Of a DNA stretch of 64,000 bases, positions 25,296 through 33,812 are shown in pieces. Below the pieces are notes generated by a model. It was not told the DNA's origin, made no database searches, and was given only the letters and a program-made list of their open reading frames with translations. The first letter of the stretch is position 1. Each line of letters opens with the position of its first letter. A program made the translations under genes and the position numbers. Origin of the DNA: Pseudochelatococcus lubricantis (lineage in GTDB: Bacteria > Pseudomonadota > Alphaproteobacteria > Rhizobiales > Beijerinckiaceae); contig NZ_JBHLXC010000002.1 in assembly GCF_042432495.1 (NCBI RefSeq), forward strand, positions 682,001-746,000. The letters run 5' to 3'.

Positions 25296-25892
25296 ATGCG
25301 CTCCCTGATGCTTGCATCCTGTATCCTCGCCTCCTGCGCGCTGCCGGCCCTCGCGCAGCCCGCCGCGGTGGCTTCCGCCGACCGGCCGGTGCTGGTCGCG
25401 CAGGCACAGCAGGCTGATCCGCAGAATGTCGTGCTGCTCGATACGGCTCATGGCCGCGTCACCATCCGGCTGCGTCCCGACCTCGCGCCCCGGCATGCCG
25501 AGCGCATCCGCGCGCTGGCGAGCAAGGGCTTTTATGATGGCGTGGTGTTCCACCGCGTCATTCCCGGTTTCATGGCACAGACCGGCGACCCGACGGGCAC
25601 CGGGCGCGGCGGCTCCGACCTGCCGGACCTGCCAGCCGAATTCTCCGACGCGCCGTTCAAACGCGGCACTGTCGGCATGGCGCGGGCGCAGGATCCCGAT
25701 TCCGCCAATTCGCAGTTCTTCATCTGCTTCGACGACGCCTCGTTTCTCAACGGTCAGTATACGGTCATCGGCGAGGTGATCTCGGGCATGAATGCGGTCG
25801 ACAAGATCAAGGCCGGCACCAGCGCCAACAACGGCGCGGTCACGAATCCCGACAAGATCACCCGGATGCGCCTTGCTTCCGACGGCAAGTGA
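25296..25892 (+). CDS. periplasmic cyclophilin-type peptidyl-prolyl isomerase
   Basis: A 198-residue cyclophilin with an export signal (MRSLMLASCILASCALPALA) and an Ala/Gln-rich spacer. The catalytic domain is complete for the short bacterial type: FYDGVVFHRVIPGFMAQTGDP carries the active-site Arg, and DPDSANSQFFICFDD supplies the Gln/Phe contacts. It assists folding of envelope proteins at X-Pro bonds. GGAGA precedes the ATG; a TTG six bases upstream is also in frame. A second cyclophilin without a signal follows 125 bases later, about 60 per cent alike by eye. Confidence 0.93.
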   Translation: MRSLMLASCILASCALPALAQPAAVASADRPVLVAQAQQADPQNVVLLDTAHGRVTIRLRPDLAPRHAERIRALASKGFYDGVVFHRVIPGFMAQTGDPTGTGRGGSDLPDLPAEFSDAPFKRGTVGMARAQDPDSANSQFFICFDDASFLNGQYTVIGEVISGMNAVDKIKAGTSANNGAVTNPDKITRMRLASDGK

Positions 25893-26017
25893 GCCCATAT
25901 CCGACGCCTGTTTCGTATTGTCCTGCACGCGCTTCCCGGATCGGGGCGACTGTCCCCGTCCATCCATCCGATCGGGCATCCGCCTTCCGGGAACATGCCA
26001 TAGAGAAAGGAATCATC

Positions 26018-26497
26018 ATGACGGCCACCGTCGACGCGGAAAACACACTCGTTCTCGAAACGACCAAGGGCCGCGTGGTCATCGCGCTGCGCCCGGACCT
26101 CGCGCCCCTGCACGTGGCGCGCATCAAGGAGCTGGTGCGGGCGAAGTTCTATGATGGCATCGTGTTCCACCGCGTCATCGAGGGCTTCATGGCGCAGACC
26201 GGATGCCCGCGCGGCACCGGCACCGGCGGCTCCGACCTGCCCGACCTCAAGGCGGAATTCAACGCCGAGCCGCACGTGCGTGGCACCGTTTCCATGGCGC
26301 GGGCGCAGAACCCCAATTCCGCCAACTCGCAGTTCTTCATCTGCTTCGCCGACGCCCGCTTCCTCGACAAGCAGTATACGGTGTGGGGCAAGGTGATCGA
26401 GGGCATGGAGAACGTCGACAAGATCAAGCGCGGCGAACCTGTGCGCGATCCCGATTCCATCGTCACGGCGCGCATCGCCGCCGATATCGAGGCTTAA
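26018..26497 (+). CDS. ppiB: cytoplasmic cyclophilin-type peptidyl-prolyl isomerase
   Basis: A 159-residue cyclophilin with no signal peptide. FYDGIVFHRVIEGFMAQTGCP holds the catalytic Arg; NPNSANSQFFICFADARFL and QYTVWGKVIEGMENVDKIK complete the family core. GAAAGGA lies upstream of the ATG. The adjacent exported and cytoplasmic pair probably arose by duplication, each serving its own compartment. This pair followed by queA-tgt is a conserved Rhizobiales arrangement. The queA start is 12 bases downstream. Confidence 0.94.
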   Translation: MTATVDAENTLVLETTKGRVVIALRPDLAPLHVARIKELVRAKFYDGIVFHRVIEGFMAQTGCPRGTGTGGSDLPDLKAEFNAEPHVRGTVSMARAQNPNSANSQFFICFADARFLDKQYTVWGKVIEGMENVDKIKRGEPVRDPDSIVTARIAADIEA

Positions 26498-26509
26498 GCT
26501 CTTTCCGCG

Positions 26510-27610
26510 ATGGACGTTTCCCTGTTCGATTTCGCCTTGCCGGAAGCTTCCATCGCCCTGCGTCCGGCCTCCCCGCGCGACAGCGCACGCCTGCTGGTGG
26601 TGCGGCCGCAGGCCGCGGCCGGTGAGAGCCTCGCGGACCGCACGGTGCGCGATCTGCCGTCGTTGCTGCGGCCCGGCGACGTACTGGTGCACAACGATAC
26701 CCGCGTCATCCCGGCGCGCCTTTACGGCATCCGCGTGCGCGGGGAAGCGGTGACGCACGTCGAGGTGATGCTGCACAAGCGCGAATCGGCTGATTCGTGG
26801 CGCGCGTTCGCGCGGCCCGGCAAGCGGCTGCGTGCGGGCGAGCGCATTCGCTTCGGCGACGGGAACGAAAGCCATGCCTGCGAACTCGCCTCGCTCGACG
26901 CCGAGATTGTCGAGAAGGGCGATGGCGGGGAGGTGCTGCTGCGCTTCGCCTTTTCCGGCCCGGCGCTGGATGAGGCCGTCGCGCGGCTCGGCCACATGCC
27001 GCTGCCGCCCTATATCGCCTCGAAACGGGCGGAGGATGCGGCCGACCTTACCGATTACCAGACGATCTACGCGAAGCGGGACGGCGCCGTCGCCGCGCCC
27101 ACGGCAGGGCTGCACTTCACAGACGATCTCGTCGCCCGGCTGCGGGCTGCGGGCATCGAGCGCCATTTCGTGACGCTGCATGTGGGCGCGGGAACCTTTC
27201 TGCCCGTGAAGACGGAAGACACGCGCGACCATGCGATGCATGCGGAATGGGGCGAGATAGACGCCCAGACGGCGCAGGCGCTCAACGCGGCGCGGGCGGC
27301 GGGCGGGCGCATCGTCGCCACCGGCACCACGGCGCTGAGGCTGCTGGAAAGCGCGGCGCGCGAGGACGGCACCGTCGCGCCGTTTTCCGGCGACACGTCG
27401 ATCTTCATTACCCCCGGCTATCGCTTCAGGGCGGTTGATGTGCTGATGACCAATTTTCACCTGCCGCGCTCCACGCTGTTCATGCTGGTGAGCGCATTCG
27501 CGGGGCTCGACACCATGCAGGCGGCCTATGCTCATGCGGTGGCGGCCGGTTACCGCTTCTATTCCTATGGCGACTCAAGCCTGTTGTTCCGCAATGACGG
27601 GGCGGCGTGA
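26510..27610 (+). CDS. queA: S-adenosylmethionine:tRNA ribosyltransferase-isomerase
   Basis: A 366-residue enzyme that adds the cyclopentene ring (as epoxyqueuosine) to preQ1 in tRNA using the ribosyl part of SAM. Family stretches are present: FDFALPEASIALRPASPRDSARLLVV, HNDTRVIPARLYG, YQTIYAKRDGAVAAPTAGLHFT, LHVGAGTFLPVK and FHLPRSTLFMLVSAFAG near the end. Length is normal. Its TGA shares a base with the ATG of tgt, so queuosine steps are translationally coupled. Confidence 0.97.
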   Translation: MDVSLFDFALPEASIALRPASPRDSARLLVVRPQAAAGESLADRTVRDLPSLLRPGDVLVHNDTRVIPARLYGIRVRGEAVTHVEVMLHKRESADSWRAFARPGKRLRAGERIRFGDGNESHACELASLDAEIVEKGDGGEVLLRFAFSGPALDEAVARLGHMPLPPYIASKRAEDAADLTDYQTIYAKRDGAVAAPTAGLHFTDDLVARLRAAGIERHFVTLHVGAGTFLPVKTEDTRDHAMHAEWGEIDAQTAQALNAARAAGGRIVATGTTALRLLESAAREDGTVAPFSGDTSIFITPGYRFRAVDVLMTNFHLPRSTLFMLVSAFAGLDTMQAAYAHAVAAGYRFYSYGDSSLLFRNDGAA

Positions 27611-28743
27611 TGGCAGCGTTCTCCTTTCACATCGCGGCCCGCGACGGCGCGGCGCGCACCGGCGAGATCAGGCTGCCGCGCGGCACGATCCGCACGCCGG
27701 CCTTCATGCCGGTGGGCACGGCGGCGACTGTCAAGGCCATGCACACGCACGAGGTGAAGGCGCTCGGCGCCGACGTGCTGCTCGGGAATACCTACCACCT
27801 GATGCTGCGCCCGGGCGCGGAGCGGGTGGCGCGGCTCGGCGGCCTGCACAGGCTGATGAACTGGCCGCACCCCATCCTAACCGATTCAGGCGGCTTTCAG
27901 GTGATGTCGCTCGCCAAGCTGCGGCAGATCGACGAGAGGGGCGTGACCTTCCAGTCGCACATCGACGGTGCGCGTCATGAATTGACGCCCGAACGCGCCA
28001 TCGAGATTCAGGGGCTGCTGGGTTCGGACATCCAGATGCAGCTCGATGAATGCGTGAAGTTGCCATGCACCGACGCCGAAGCCGCGCGCGCCATGCGGCT
28101 CAGTTTGCGCTGGGCGGAGCGCTGCCGGACGGCGTTCGGCGACCAGCCGGGGCGTGTGGAGCACGGCCGGGCGCTGTTCGGCATCGTGCAGGGCGGCGCG
28201 AACCGGGACCTGAGGGTGGAGAGCGCGCGCACGCTCGCCGGCATGGATTTCGAGGGCTATTCCATCGGCGGGCTCGCGGTGGGCGAGCCGCAGGACGTGA
28301 TGCTCGCCATGATCGATACCGTGATGCCGCATCTTCCGGACGGCAAGCCGCATTACCTGATGGGCGTGGGCACGCCGGATGACATCGTGGAATCGGTGCG
28401 GCGTGGCGTCGACATGTTCGACTGCGTCATGCCGACGCGGGCGGGGCGGCACGGACAGGTGTTTTCCCGCTTCGGCAAGATCAACATGCGCAACGCCCGC
28501 CACGCGGACGATCCGCGCCCCATCGACGAGGCGTCGCCGTGGGAACCGACGCGCACCTATTCGCGCGCCTACCTGCACCATCTCGTCAAGTCGGGCGAGA
28601 TTCTGGGCATGATGCTGCTGACCGGCATCAACCTGGCCTATTATCAGGAACTGATGGCGGGACTGCGGGCGGCGATAGCCGCGGGCAGGCTCGACAACTT
28701 CATTGCCCGGACGAAGGAAGGCTGGGCGCGCGGCGATGCATGA
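27610..28743 (+). CDS. tgt: tRNA-guanine(34) transglycosylase lacking the zinc ligands
   Basis: A 377-residue enzyme that exchanges guanine 34 for preQ1 in tRNAs with GUN anticodons. Catalytic motifs are intact: LTDSGGFQVMSLAKLR with the base-recognition Asp, GGLAVGE for preQ1 binding, and DMFDCVMPTRAGRHGQVF with the nucleophile Asp. The zinc site is not. In E. coli it is Cys302, Cys304, Cys307 and His333; the aligned residues here are Ser309, Trp311, Thr314 and Ile340, while the adjoining YSRAYLHHL is kept. The start ATG overlaps the queA stop by one base; GTG 27607 is an alternative. The last 44 bases overlap a convergent gene. Confidence 0.96.
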   Translation: MAAFSFHIAARDGAARTGEIRLPRGTIRTPAFMPVGTAATVKAMHTHEVKALGADVLLGNTYHLMLRPGAERVARLGGLHRLMNWPHPILTDSGGFQVMSLAKLRQIDERGVTFQSHIDGARHELTPERAIEIQGLLGSDIQMQLDECVKLPCTDAEAARAMRLSLRWAERCRTAFGDQPGRVEHGRALFGIVQGGANRDLRVESARTLAGMDFEGYSIGGLAVGEPQDVMLAMIDTVMPHLPDGKPHYLMGVGTPDDIVESVRRGVDMFDCVMPTRAGRHGQVFSRFGKINMRNARHADDPRPIDEASPWEPTRTYSRAYLHHLVKSGEILGMMLLTGINLAYYQELMAGLRAAIAAGRLDNFIARTKEGWARGDA

Positions 28744-29803
28744 CGACGTAGAAGTCGTCTGAGGGCTGCGGGTTCGCCAGCGCCTCCCCGATGCGGCTTG
28801 CGAACGGCAGGCGGTAGTGCAGCGGGTCCCAGAAATTGGCGTCCTCGCGCGTGACGGCGGAGGGGCGGCGAAAGTCGAGCACGGTCGCGTTGTGGCGTGC
28901 GCCAAGTTCCGCGAAATGCCGCTTGCAGGCCTGCTCCATCGCCTCGGCCAGCGAGCCTGGGCGGGGCTGGGCGGCGACGTGCGCGGGCGGGAACACGAGG
29001 AAGGTCTGCGTGTCTGCGGGCAGCGCGGCGAGCAGGCCGTCGAGCCATTGGCCGGCGGGAAAGTGCCATGCGGCCCTGTCCGCGGCGGTGGGAACGGCGG
29101 GCGGCTCCACGGGCACGACGGCGGCGGGCAGCCCGGCGGCAAGGTTCTCGTGCCAGATGTGCGCGCGGGCGCGCTCAAGGTCGTAGGCGGCGTCAGGTGG
29201 CACGAAGACGCCGTAACCGTCGTCGCGCAGGTTCACGCCCCGCAGGCCAAGCCGGTGGGAGACGAGGCGGCCCGCGATCTCCAGCGTGTTCAGGCTGAAG
29301 GCGTCACGCCAGTCGTTCCAGGGGTCGTCGTCGTAGAAGCGGACTGGGAAGGCGCGGAAGGTGAGTCGCCTTTCCGGTGCGTCGGCATCGGCGTCGCACC
29401 AGCCCCGGTCGAGCCCGAAGACGAGCACGCGCGGCGCGGGTTCCACCTTCACGAACAGGCGCGCAAGCTGCATCTGCTCCCAGGGCGTGGCGGCGTTCAT
29501 CGCCAGATTGGCGAAATGCACGGGCTTCTCCGGCGTGCCAAAAAGGCGATCGAGTTCCTCCGGATCGAGCAGGCGCAATGAGGAGGTGCCGAAGATGGCG
29601 GCGTCGTAGCGGCGCGAGCGGGCAATTTGCGGATACATGTACCGCTGGTTGATATCCACGACGGGACGCGGCGCATCGCCCGCCCTGACACGGATGCCAT
29701 AGGGATCGACCGTGGCGACGAAGCCGGCGAGCGCCGCTCCCGCCAGCACGAGGGCCAGCAGGAAGGTCTTCAGGAAGCGCCGCCAGGGGAGAGAATGCCG
29801 CAT
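28700..29803 (-). CDS. SGNH-hydrolase-like membrane-anchored protein
   Basis: A 367-residue protein of no named family that I recognise. One N-terminal anchor or signal helix (FLKTFLLALVLAGAALAGFVATV) precedes DPYGIRV. Then come AAIFGTSSLRLLDPEELDRLF, resembling block I of SGNH/GDSL esterases with the Ser, and near residue 330 FWDPLHYRLPFA, resembling the Asp-x-x-His catalytic block. This suggests a periplasmic esterase or acyltransferase, as in AlgJ/AlgX-type proteins, but it is inference. It overlaps the 3' end of tgt by 44 bases and follows the FrnE gene by five bases. Confidence 0.65.
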   Translation of the reverse strand: MRHSLPWRRFLKTFLLALVLAGAALAGFVATVDPYGIRVRAGDAPRPVVDINQRYMYPQIARSRRYDAAIFGTSSLRLLDPEELDRLFGTPEKPVHFANLAMNAATPWEQMQLARLFVKVEPAPRVLVFGLDRGWCDADADAPERRLTFRAFPVRFYDDDPWNDWRDAFSLNTLEIAGRLVSHRLGLRGVNLRDDGYGVFVPPDAAYDLERARAHIWHENLAAGLPAAVVPVEPPAVPTAADRAAWHFPAGQWLDGLLAALPADTQTFLVFPPAHVAAQPRPGSLAEAMEQACKRHFAELGARHNATVLDFRRPSAVTREDANFWDPLHYRLPFASRIGEALANPQPSDDFYVVMHRRAPSLPSSGQ

Positions 29804-29808
29804 CCCTG

Positions 29809-30537
29809 TCAGGCACGCGCGGCCGGGTCATCCGCAACCGGATCGTTCACGGCTTTGTCGAGGGCGTCGGCCAGCACCTCGGCCGACTGCGCGCCGGCGA
29901 TGCCGTAGCGTCCGTCGAGGATGAAGAACGGCACGCCGGTGACGCCGAGACGGGCGGCGACCGCGATCTCGTCGATGACGTCCTGCTTGTCCCAGTCGCC
30001 CGCGAGACGGTTGGCGACGACCTCGCCGTCGAGCCCCGCGTCCTCCGCCACCTGCCGCAGCACGGCGGCGTCGCCGATGTCGGCCCCTTCGGTGAAGTAG
30101 AGCGCGAACAGGCGCCGCGCGACGTCCCCCTGCGCACCGGACGGCTGTGCCCAGCGAATCAGGCGATGCGCATCGAGCGTGTTGGGGGCGCGGGTGATGC
30201 GGTCGAAGCGGAAGTCGATGCCTTCTTCGCGGCCGAGGTCGACGAGGTGCGCGTGGATGGCGTCGAGACGCGCCTGATCGCCGCCGAATTTTTGCAGCAT
30301 GTAGGCGGCGCGGTCGAGCCCGCCGGCCGGGACGGTCGGGTCGAGCTGAAACGGTCGCCAATGGACGGCGACATCGAGCGCCGGCCGCGCGGCGATGGCG
30401 TGCGCCAAGCGGGCCGAGCCGAGGTAGCACCACGGACACACGACATCGGAGACGATATCGACGGTGATGGGCCTGCGGGCGGTGCTGTCAGTAGCGTTCG
30501 TGGGCGCTGTCGTCATAGGCGCTGTGGTCATGGGCAA
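29809..30537 (-). CDS. DsbA family oxidoreductase (FrnE type)
   Basis: A 242-residue thioredoxin-fold protein. The active site CPWC is at residues 34-37 in VSDVVCPWCYLGS; RPFQLDPTVPAGG and GVTGVPFFILDGRYGIAGAQ, with the cis-Pro, are typical of FrnE. There is no signal peptide, so it is cytoplasmic; FrnE homologues act on disulfides in the cytoplasm or in stress response. The first 22 residues are a low-complexity extension containing MTTAP twice, and an internal start is possible. It sits 36 bases downstream of the binding-protein gene. Confidence 0.9.
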   Translation of the reverse strand: MPMTTAPMTTAPTNATDSTARRPITVDIVSDVVCPWCYLGSARLAHAIAARPALDVAVHWRPFQLDPTVPAGGLDRAAYMLQKFGGDQARLDAIHAHLVDLGREEGIDFRFDRITRAPNTLDAHRLIRWAQPSGAQGDVARRLFALYFTEGADIGDAAVLRQVAEDAGLDGEVVANRLAGDWDKQDVIDEIAVAARLGVTGVPFFILDGRYGIAGAQSAEVLADALDKAVNDPVADDPAARA

Positions 30538-30573
30538 GGTTCCGGCTTACGTGCGGTTGTCCTGCATCGACGT

Positions 30574-32412
30574 TTACGGCTTTCGCCACCAACTGTCGAT
30601 GACCGGGCCGAACAGTGGCACCTTTTCCGGCCGGTCGATCTCCGCCCGCCGCGCCACCCACTGCCCGTCGGCATGGAACAGCGGTACGACGTAGAAGCCG
30701 GACAGCAGCGCGCGGTCGAAGGCGCGCGTGGCATCGGTGAACTGCTCCATGGTACGGGCGGCAAGCAGCGCGTCGATGGTGGCGTCGACGGCGGGCGACT
30801 TCGCGCCGGTGATGTTCAGCGATCCGGGCCGGTCGGCGGCGGCCGAGGACCAGCGGTTCGACTGTTCCGAGCCGGGCGACGCGGATACGTTCCAAGTGTA
30901 GAGTATGACGTCGAAATCCGCCGCCAGCAACCGCTTCCAGTATTGCGCCTCGTCGACGAGGCGCACGTCCGCCACGATGCCGGCGGGCTTGAGGGACTGG
31001 GCGAAATTGAGTGCCAGCCTCTCCTGATCGCGCGACACCACCATGATCTCGAAGACGAGCGGCGCGCCGCCATCGTGGCGCAACACACCGTCGCGCAGGG
31101 CGAAGCCGGCTGATTCCAGCAGGTCGAGTCCCTTGCGGGCCATCGCCCTGTCGCGCCCGGAGCCATCGGCCTCGGGCGGGCGCCAGGTGCCTTCCAGAAT
31201 GTCGGCGCGCACCGCGCCGGGGAAGGGCGCGAGCAGCGCCCGCTCGCCAGCCGAGGCCGGCCGGCCTGCCGACGATAGCGACGAACCGGCGAAATAGCTG
31301 CCCGTACGCCTGTAGAGATCGTAGAACAGGTTGCGGTTGACCCACGGAAAGTCGAGGAAGTAGCCCAGCGCCTCTCGCACCCGCACGTCGGCGAGCGGCG
31401 GCCGGCGGCTGTTGAGGGCAAAGCCGTACATGGGGCGCGGCGTGCCCACGGGCAGCGTTTCGCGCAGGACGGCGCCGCTGTGGACGGCGGGGAAGTCGTA
31501 GCCGATGGCCCAGCGCGAGGCGCTCGTCTCGACGCGCACGTCATAGAGGCCGGCCTTGAACGCCTCGAACTGCGTGTTGACGTCGCGGTAATAGTCGAAG
31601 CGGATTTCGTCGAAATTGTAGAGGCCGCGCGTCGCCGGCAGATCCTTCGCCCAGAAATCGGGATTGCGGCGGAAGGTGATGCTGCGTCCGGCATCCACGG
31701 CCGCCACGACATAGGGACCGGAGCCGACGGGCGTCCGGAAGGTCGTCTGCTCGAACGTGTCGCGGTCGATGAGGTGGGCGGGCAGCACCGGCAGCTGGGC
31801 GAGAGTCAGCGGCGTCTCCCGGTTGCCGGGTTTCAGGTCGAAACGCACCGTGAGCGGATCGAGCGCCTGCGCCCGCTCCACCTGGCCGAGGTAGCTGCGA
31901 TAGTAGAGCTGCCCCTTCTCGCGCAGCAGCTCGAAGCTGAACAGCACATCCGCGGCGGTGACGGGATGCCCGTCCGAGAAACGCGCGCGGGGATCGAGGT
32001 GGAACACGACGAAACTGCGGTCCTCCGGCATGCGCACGGCGTCGGCGATGAGGCCATAGACCGAGAAGGGCTCGTCGGCAGAGCGCGCCATCAGCGGCTG
32101 GAACACGAGCGTGGTGATGCCCTGTGCGGCGATGCCCTTTGGCACGAAGGGGTTGAGGTTGTCGAACGTGCCGATGATGCTCTGGATGAGGCGGCCGCCC
32201 TTCGGCGCATCCGGATTGACATAGGGCAGCGACGCGAAGCCCGCGGGCAGCCGCGGCTCGCCGTGCATGGCGAGCGCCTCGCGGCGCGGCAGGCTCTGCC
32301 AGTCTTCCTGCCCGGCGAGGGCGGGCAGCGCGCAGAGGCCCACGACGAGCAGCGCGGCGAGAGCGCCGCGGCATGCGCGGGCCGCCGGGACGGCGAACGA
32401 TGCAAGGGACAT
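30574..32412 (-). CDS. ABC transporter substrate-binding protein, family 5 (YejA-like)
   Basis: A periplasmic oligopeptide-type binding protein of about 612 residues. The signal peptide (ALAALLVVGLCALPALA) precedes EALAMHGEPRLPAGFASLPYVNPDAPKGG split over the N-terminus, a hallmark of YejA (microcin C/peptide import). LDPRARFSDGHPVTAADVLFSFELL and the C-terminal ADFDVILYTWNVSASPGSEQ are consistent with SBP_bac_5. No yejBEF permease or ATPase genes adjoin it. The start at 32412 (MSLASFAV) is likelier than 32460. It heads a minus-strand unit with frnE and the SGNH-like gene. Confidence 0.88.
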   Translation of the reverse strand: MSLASFAVPAARACRGALAALLVVGLCALPALAGQEDWQSLPRREALAMHGEPRLPAGFASLPYVNPDAPKGGRLIQSIIGTFDNLNPFVPKGIAAQGITTLVFQPLMARSADEPFSVYGLIADAVRMPEDRSFVVFHLDPRARFSDGHPVTAADVLFSFELLREKGQLYYRSYLGQVERAQALDPLTVRFDLKPGNRETPLTLAQLPVLPAHLIDRDTFEQTTFRTPVGSGPYVVAAVDAGRSITFRRNPDFWAKDLPATRGLYNFDEIRFDYYRDVNTQFEAFKAGLYDVRVETSASRWAIGYDFPAVHSGAVLRETLPVGTPRPMYGFALNSRRPPLADVRVREALGYFLDFPWVNRNLFYDLYRRTGSYFAGSSLSSAGRPASAGERALLAPFPGAVRADILEGTWRPPEADGSGRDRAMARKGLDLLESAGFALRDGVLRHDGGAPLVFEIMVVSRDQERLALNFAQSLKPAGIVADVRLVDEAQYWKRLLAADFDVILYTWNVSASPGSEQSNRWSSAAADRPGSLNITGAKSPAVDATIDALLAARTMEQFTDATRAFDRALLSGFYVVPLFHADGQWVARRAEIDRPEKVPLFGPVIDSWWRKP

Positions 32413-32965
32413 CATGGGCACGGACGATCCTGACATGGTCTCTATCATGGCGCTTGCCATTGGCGCCTGTCATGGCGCGGGTTCTGGCGATTCGCGGTGA
32501 AGTTTATGCGATCCCCGGTCGGGCGCGCAGGACACTTATCGCCCGAGAACCGCACCAATTCGTGAACGATGCTGGAAAGCAGCCGCGAGACAAGGTAAAC
32601 ACCGGGCCGGGTGGCGTCACCCCGACGTCTTGCGTGACGCGAATCAGGGAGAGGGAATTGGTCGGGTTCGATGCCGCCGGACGTTTTCCCTTTCGCGCCA
32701 GCACGGTAAGCTTTTCCTGCCGGGGAGGCCGCCGGTGCGCGCAGCCCGCATCCGCATCGCCCCCGTTTCCGGGGGCGCCGCAGACTCTGGCCGGCCGCGT
32801 GGATGAAGCGGGCGGCAGGGCGGAAAAATTGCGGATTGCGGGATGACCGCAGTTTTTGCGGACGGCATGCTTGCGTCGGGGGACCAGCGGGTTTACGGGC
32901 GTCTGTTGCCAGAAGGTCGGGGTAGAATAGTCGTGTATCTGCCAATCAGGAAAGAGGATCAGTCG
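32413..32965. promoter_or_regulatory. divergent region between the YejA-like and IalB genes
   Basis: The 553 bases contain open frames but none with convincing protein-like content. Two hairpins are seen: CGCCCCC/GGGGGCG near 32757-32776, and TGCGG (32837-32841) with CCGCA (32847-32851) followed by G and five T (32853-32857). The second looks like a weak plus-strand terminator and could end a short transcript upstream of ialB. A -10-like TAGAAT lies at 32925-32930. Confidence 0.35.
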
Positions 32966-33697
32966 ATGAGCCGCGTGAAACAATCGGCGCCGCTGCGGGC
33001 TGCCAGCGGAATAGCGATGGCGTTGGTGGCCGGGATAAGCGCGCTGGCGCCGGTCGCCGCATATGCCCAGAATGCCCCGGCCCAGACGGCCCCCGCGCAG
33101 GGCCAGCAGCCGCCGGCCGGCCCCTCCCTCGTGCAGTTGAAGGCCGAGCCGTCGCAGGCGGACTGGACCAAGGTCTGTGGCCGCGACGAAGGCGCCAACA
33201 AGGAAATCTGCTACACCACGCGCGACTTCGTCAGCGAGCAGGGCCAGCCCGTGCTGGCGGTCGCCATCTACGACGTGAAGGGCGACGCGACGAAAATCGT
33301 CCGCTTCCTGATGCCGCTCGGCCTGCTGCTGCGGCCGGGCCTGCGCTTCTTCGTGGACAAGAACGACCCTGTCGCCGGGCAGTACGCTATCTGCTTCCCG
33401 AACGGCTGCTTCGCCGAGGCGCCGGTGCCGGACGCCTTCATCAACTCGCTCAAGCGCGGCAACATCCTCAACGTCAGCGCGCAGAACCAGATGGGCCGCG
33501 AAGTGACGTTCGCCGTGCCGCTCGCCGGCTTCACCAAGGGCTTCGACGGCAAGCCGATCGACCCGCAGGCGCTGGAGGCGCAGCAGCGGCAGCTTCAGGA
33601 AGCGCTCCAGAAGCGCTCGGAAGAGCTGCGCCAGCGCTCCGGACAGCCTGGGCAGGGCGGCGCTCCGGCGGCACCCGCTGCTCCCGCGCAGCAGTAA
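32966..33697 (+). CDS. invasion-associated locus B (IalB) family protein
   Basis: A 243-residue exported protein. A signal peptide ends near residue 34 (AAYA-Q). A Pro/Ala/Gln-rich linker follows, and then the IalB domain with VCGRDEGANKEICYTTRDF, FLMPLGLLLRPGLRFFVD, YAICFPNGCFAEAPV and VPLAGFTKGFDGKPID. Two Cys pairs probably form disulfides. The C-terminus is a helical Gln/Glu/Arg segment and an Ala/Pro/Gly tail. The family was named in Bartonella but is widespread in free-living Rhizobiales, where its role is unknown; it gives no evidence of pathogenicity. AGAGGA precedes the ATG by eight bases. Two terminators follow. Confidence 0.9.
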   Translation: MSRVKQSAPLRAASGIAMALVAGISALAPVAAYAQNAPAQTAPAQGQQPPAGPSLVQLKAEPSQADWTKVCGRDEGANKEICYTTRDFVSEQGQPVLAVAIYDVKGDATKIVRFLMPLGLLLRPGLRFFVDKNDPVAGQYAICFPNGCFAEAPVPDAFINSLKRGNILNVSAQNQMGREVTFAVPLAGFTKGFDGKPIDPQALEAQQRQLQEALQKRSEELRQRSGQPGQGGAPAAPAAPAQQ

Positions 33698-33714
33698 AGG
33701 CAGCGGCAATGCCT

Positions 33715-33762
33715 GCGCGCCCGACTACTTGGCCGGGCGCGCAAGTCTCGCTCGGGCTTTTT
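33715..33762 (+). terminator. first hairpin downstream of the IalB gene
   Basis: A perfect 9-bp stem, GCGCGCCCG (33715-33723) with CGGGCGCGC (33734-33742), 18 bases after the stop. A T5 run follows at 33758-33762, somewhat far from the stem, so alone it may be weak. Confidence 0.6.
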
Positions 33763-33776
33763 ATACGGAAACAGAA

Positions 33777-33801
33777 CCCCGGCCGCTGTGCCGGGGTTTT
33801 T
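33777..33801 (+). terminator. second, canonical terminator downstream of the IalB gene
   Basis: A 7-bp stem CCCCGGC (33777-33783) with GCCGGGG (33790-33796), 6-base loop, and five T directly after. The preceding structure makes this a tandem terminator. The hairpin may also serve the convergent asmA gene. Confidence 0.85.
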
Positions 33802-33812
33802 CATGCGCGCCA

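Noticed and set aside
32966..33697. IalB as evidence of a pathogen
   Set aside because: The family is widespread in harmless Rhizobiales; no other virulence gene is present.
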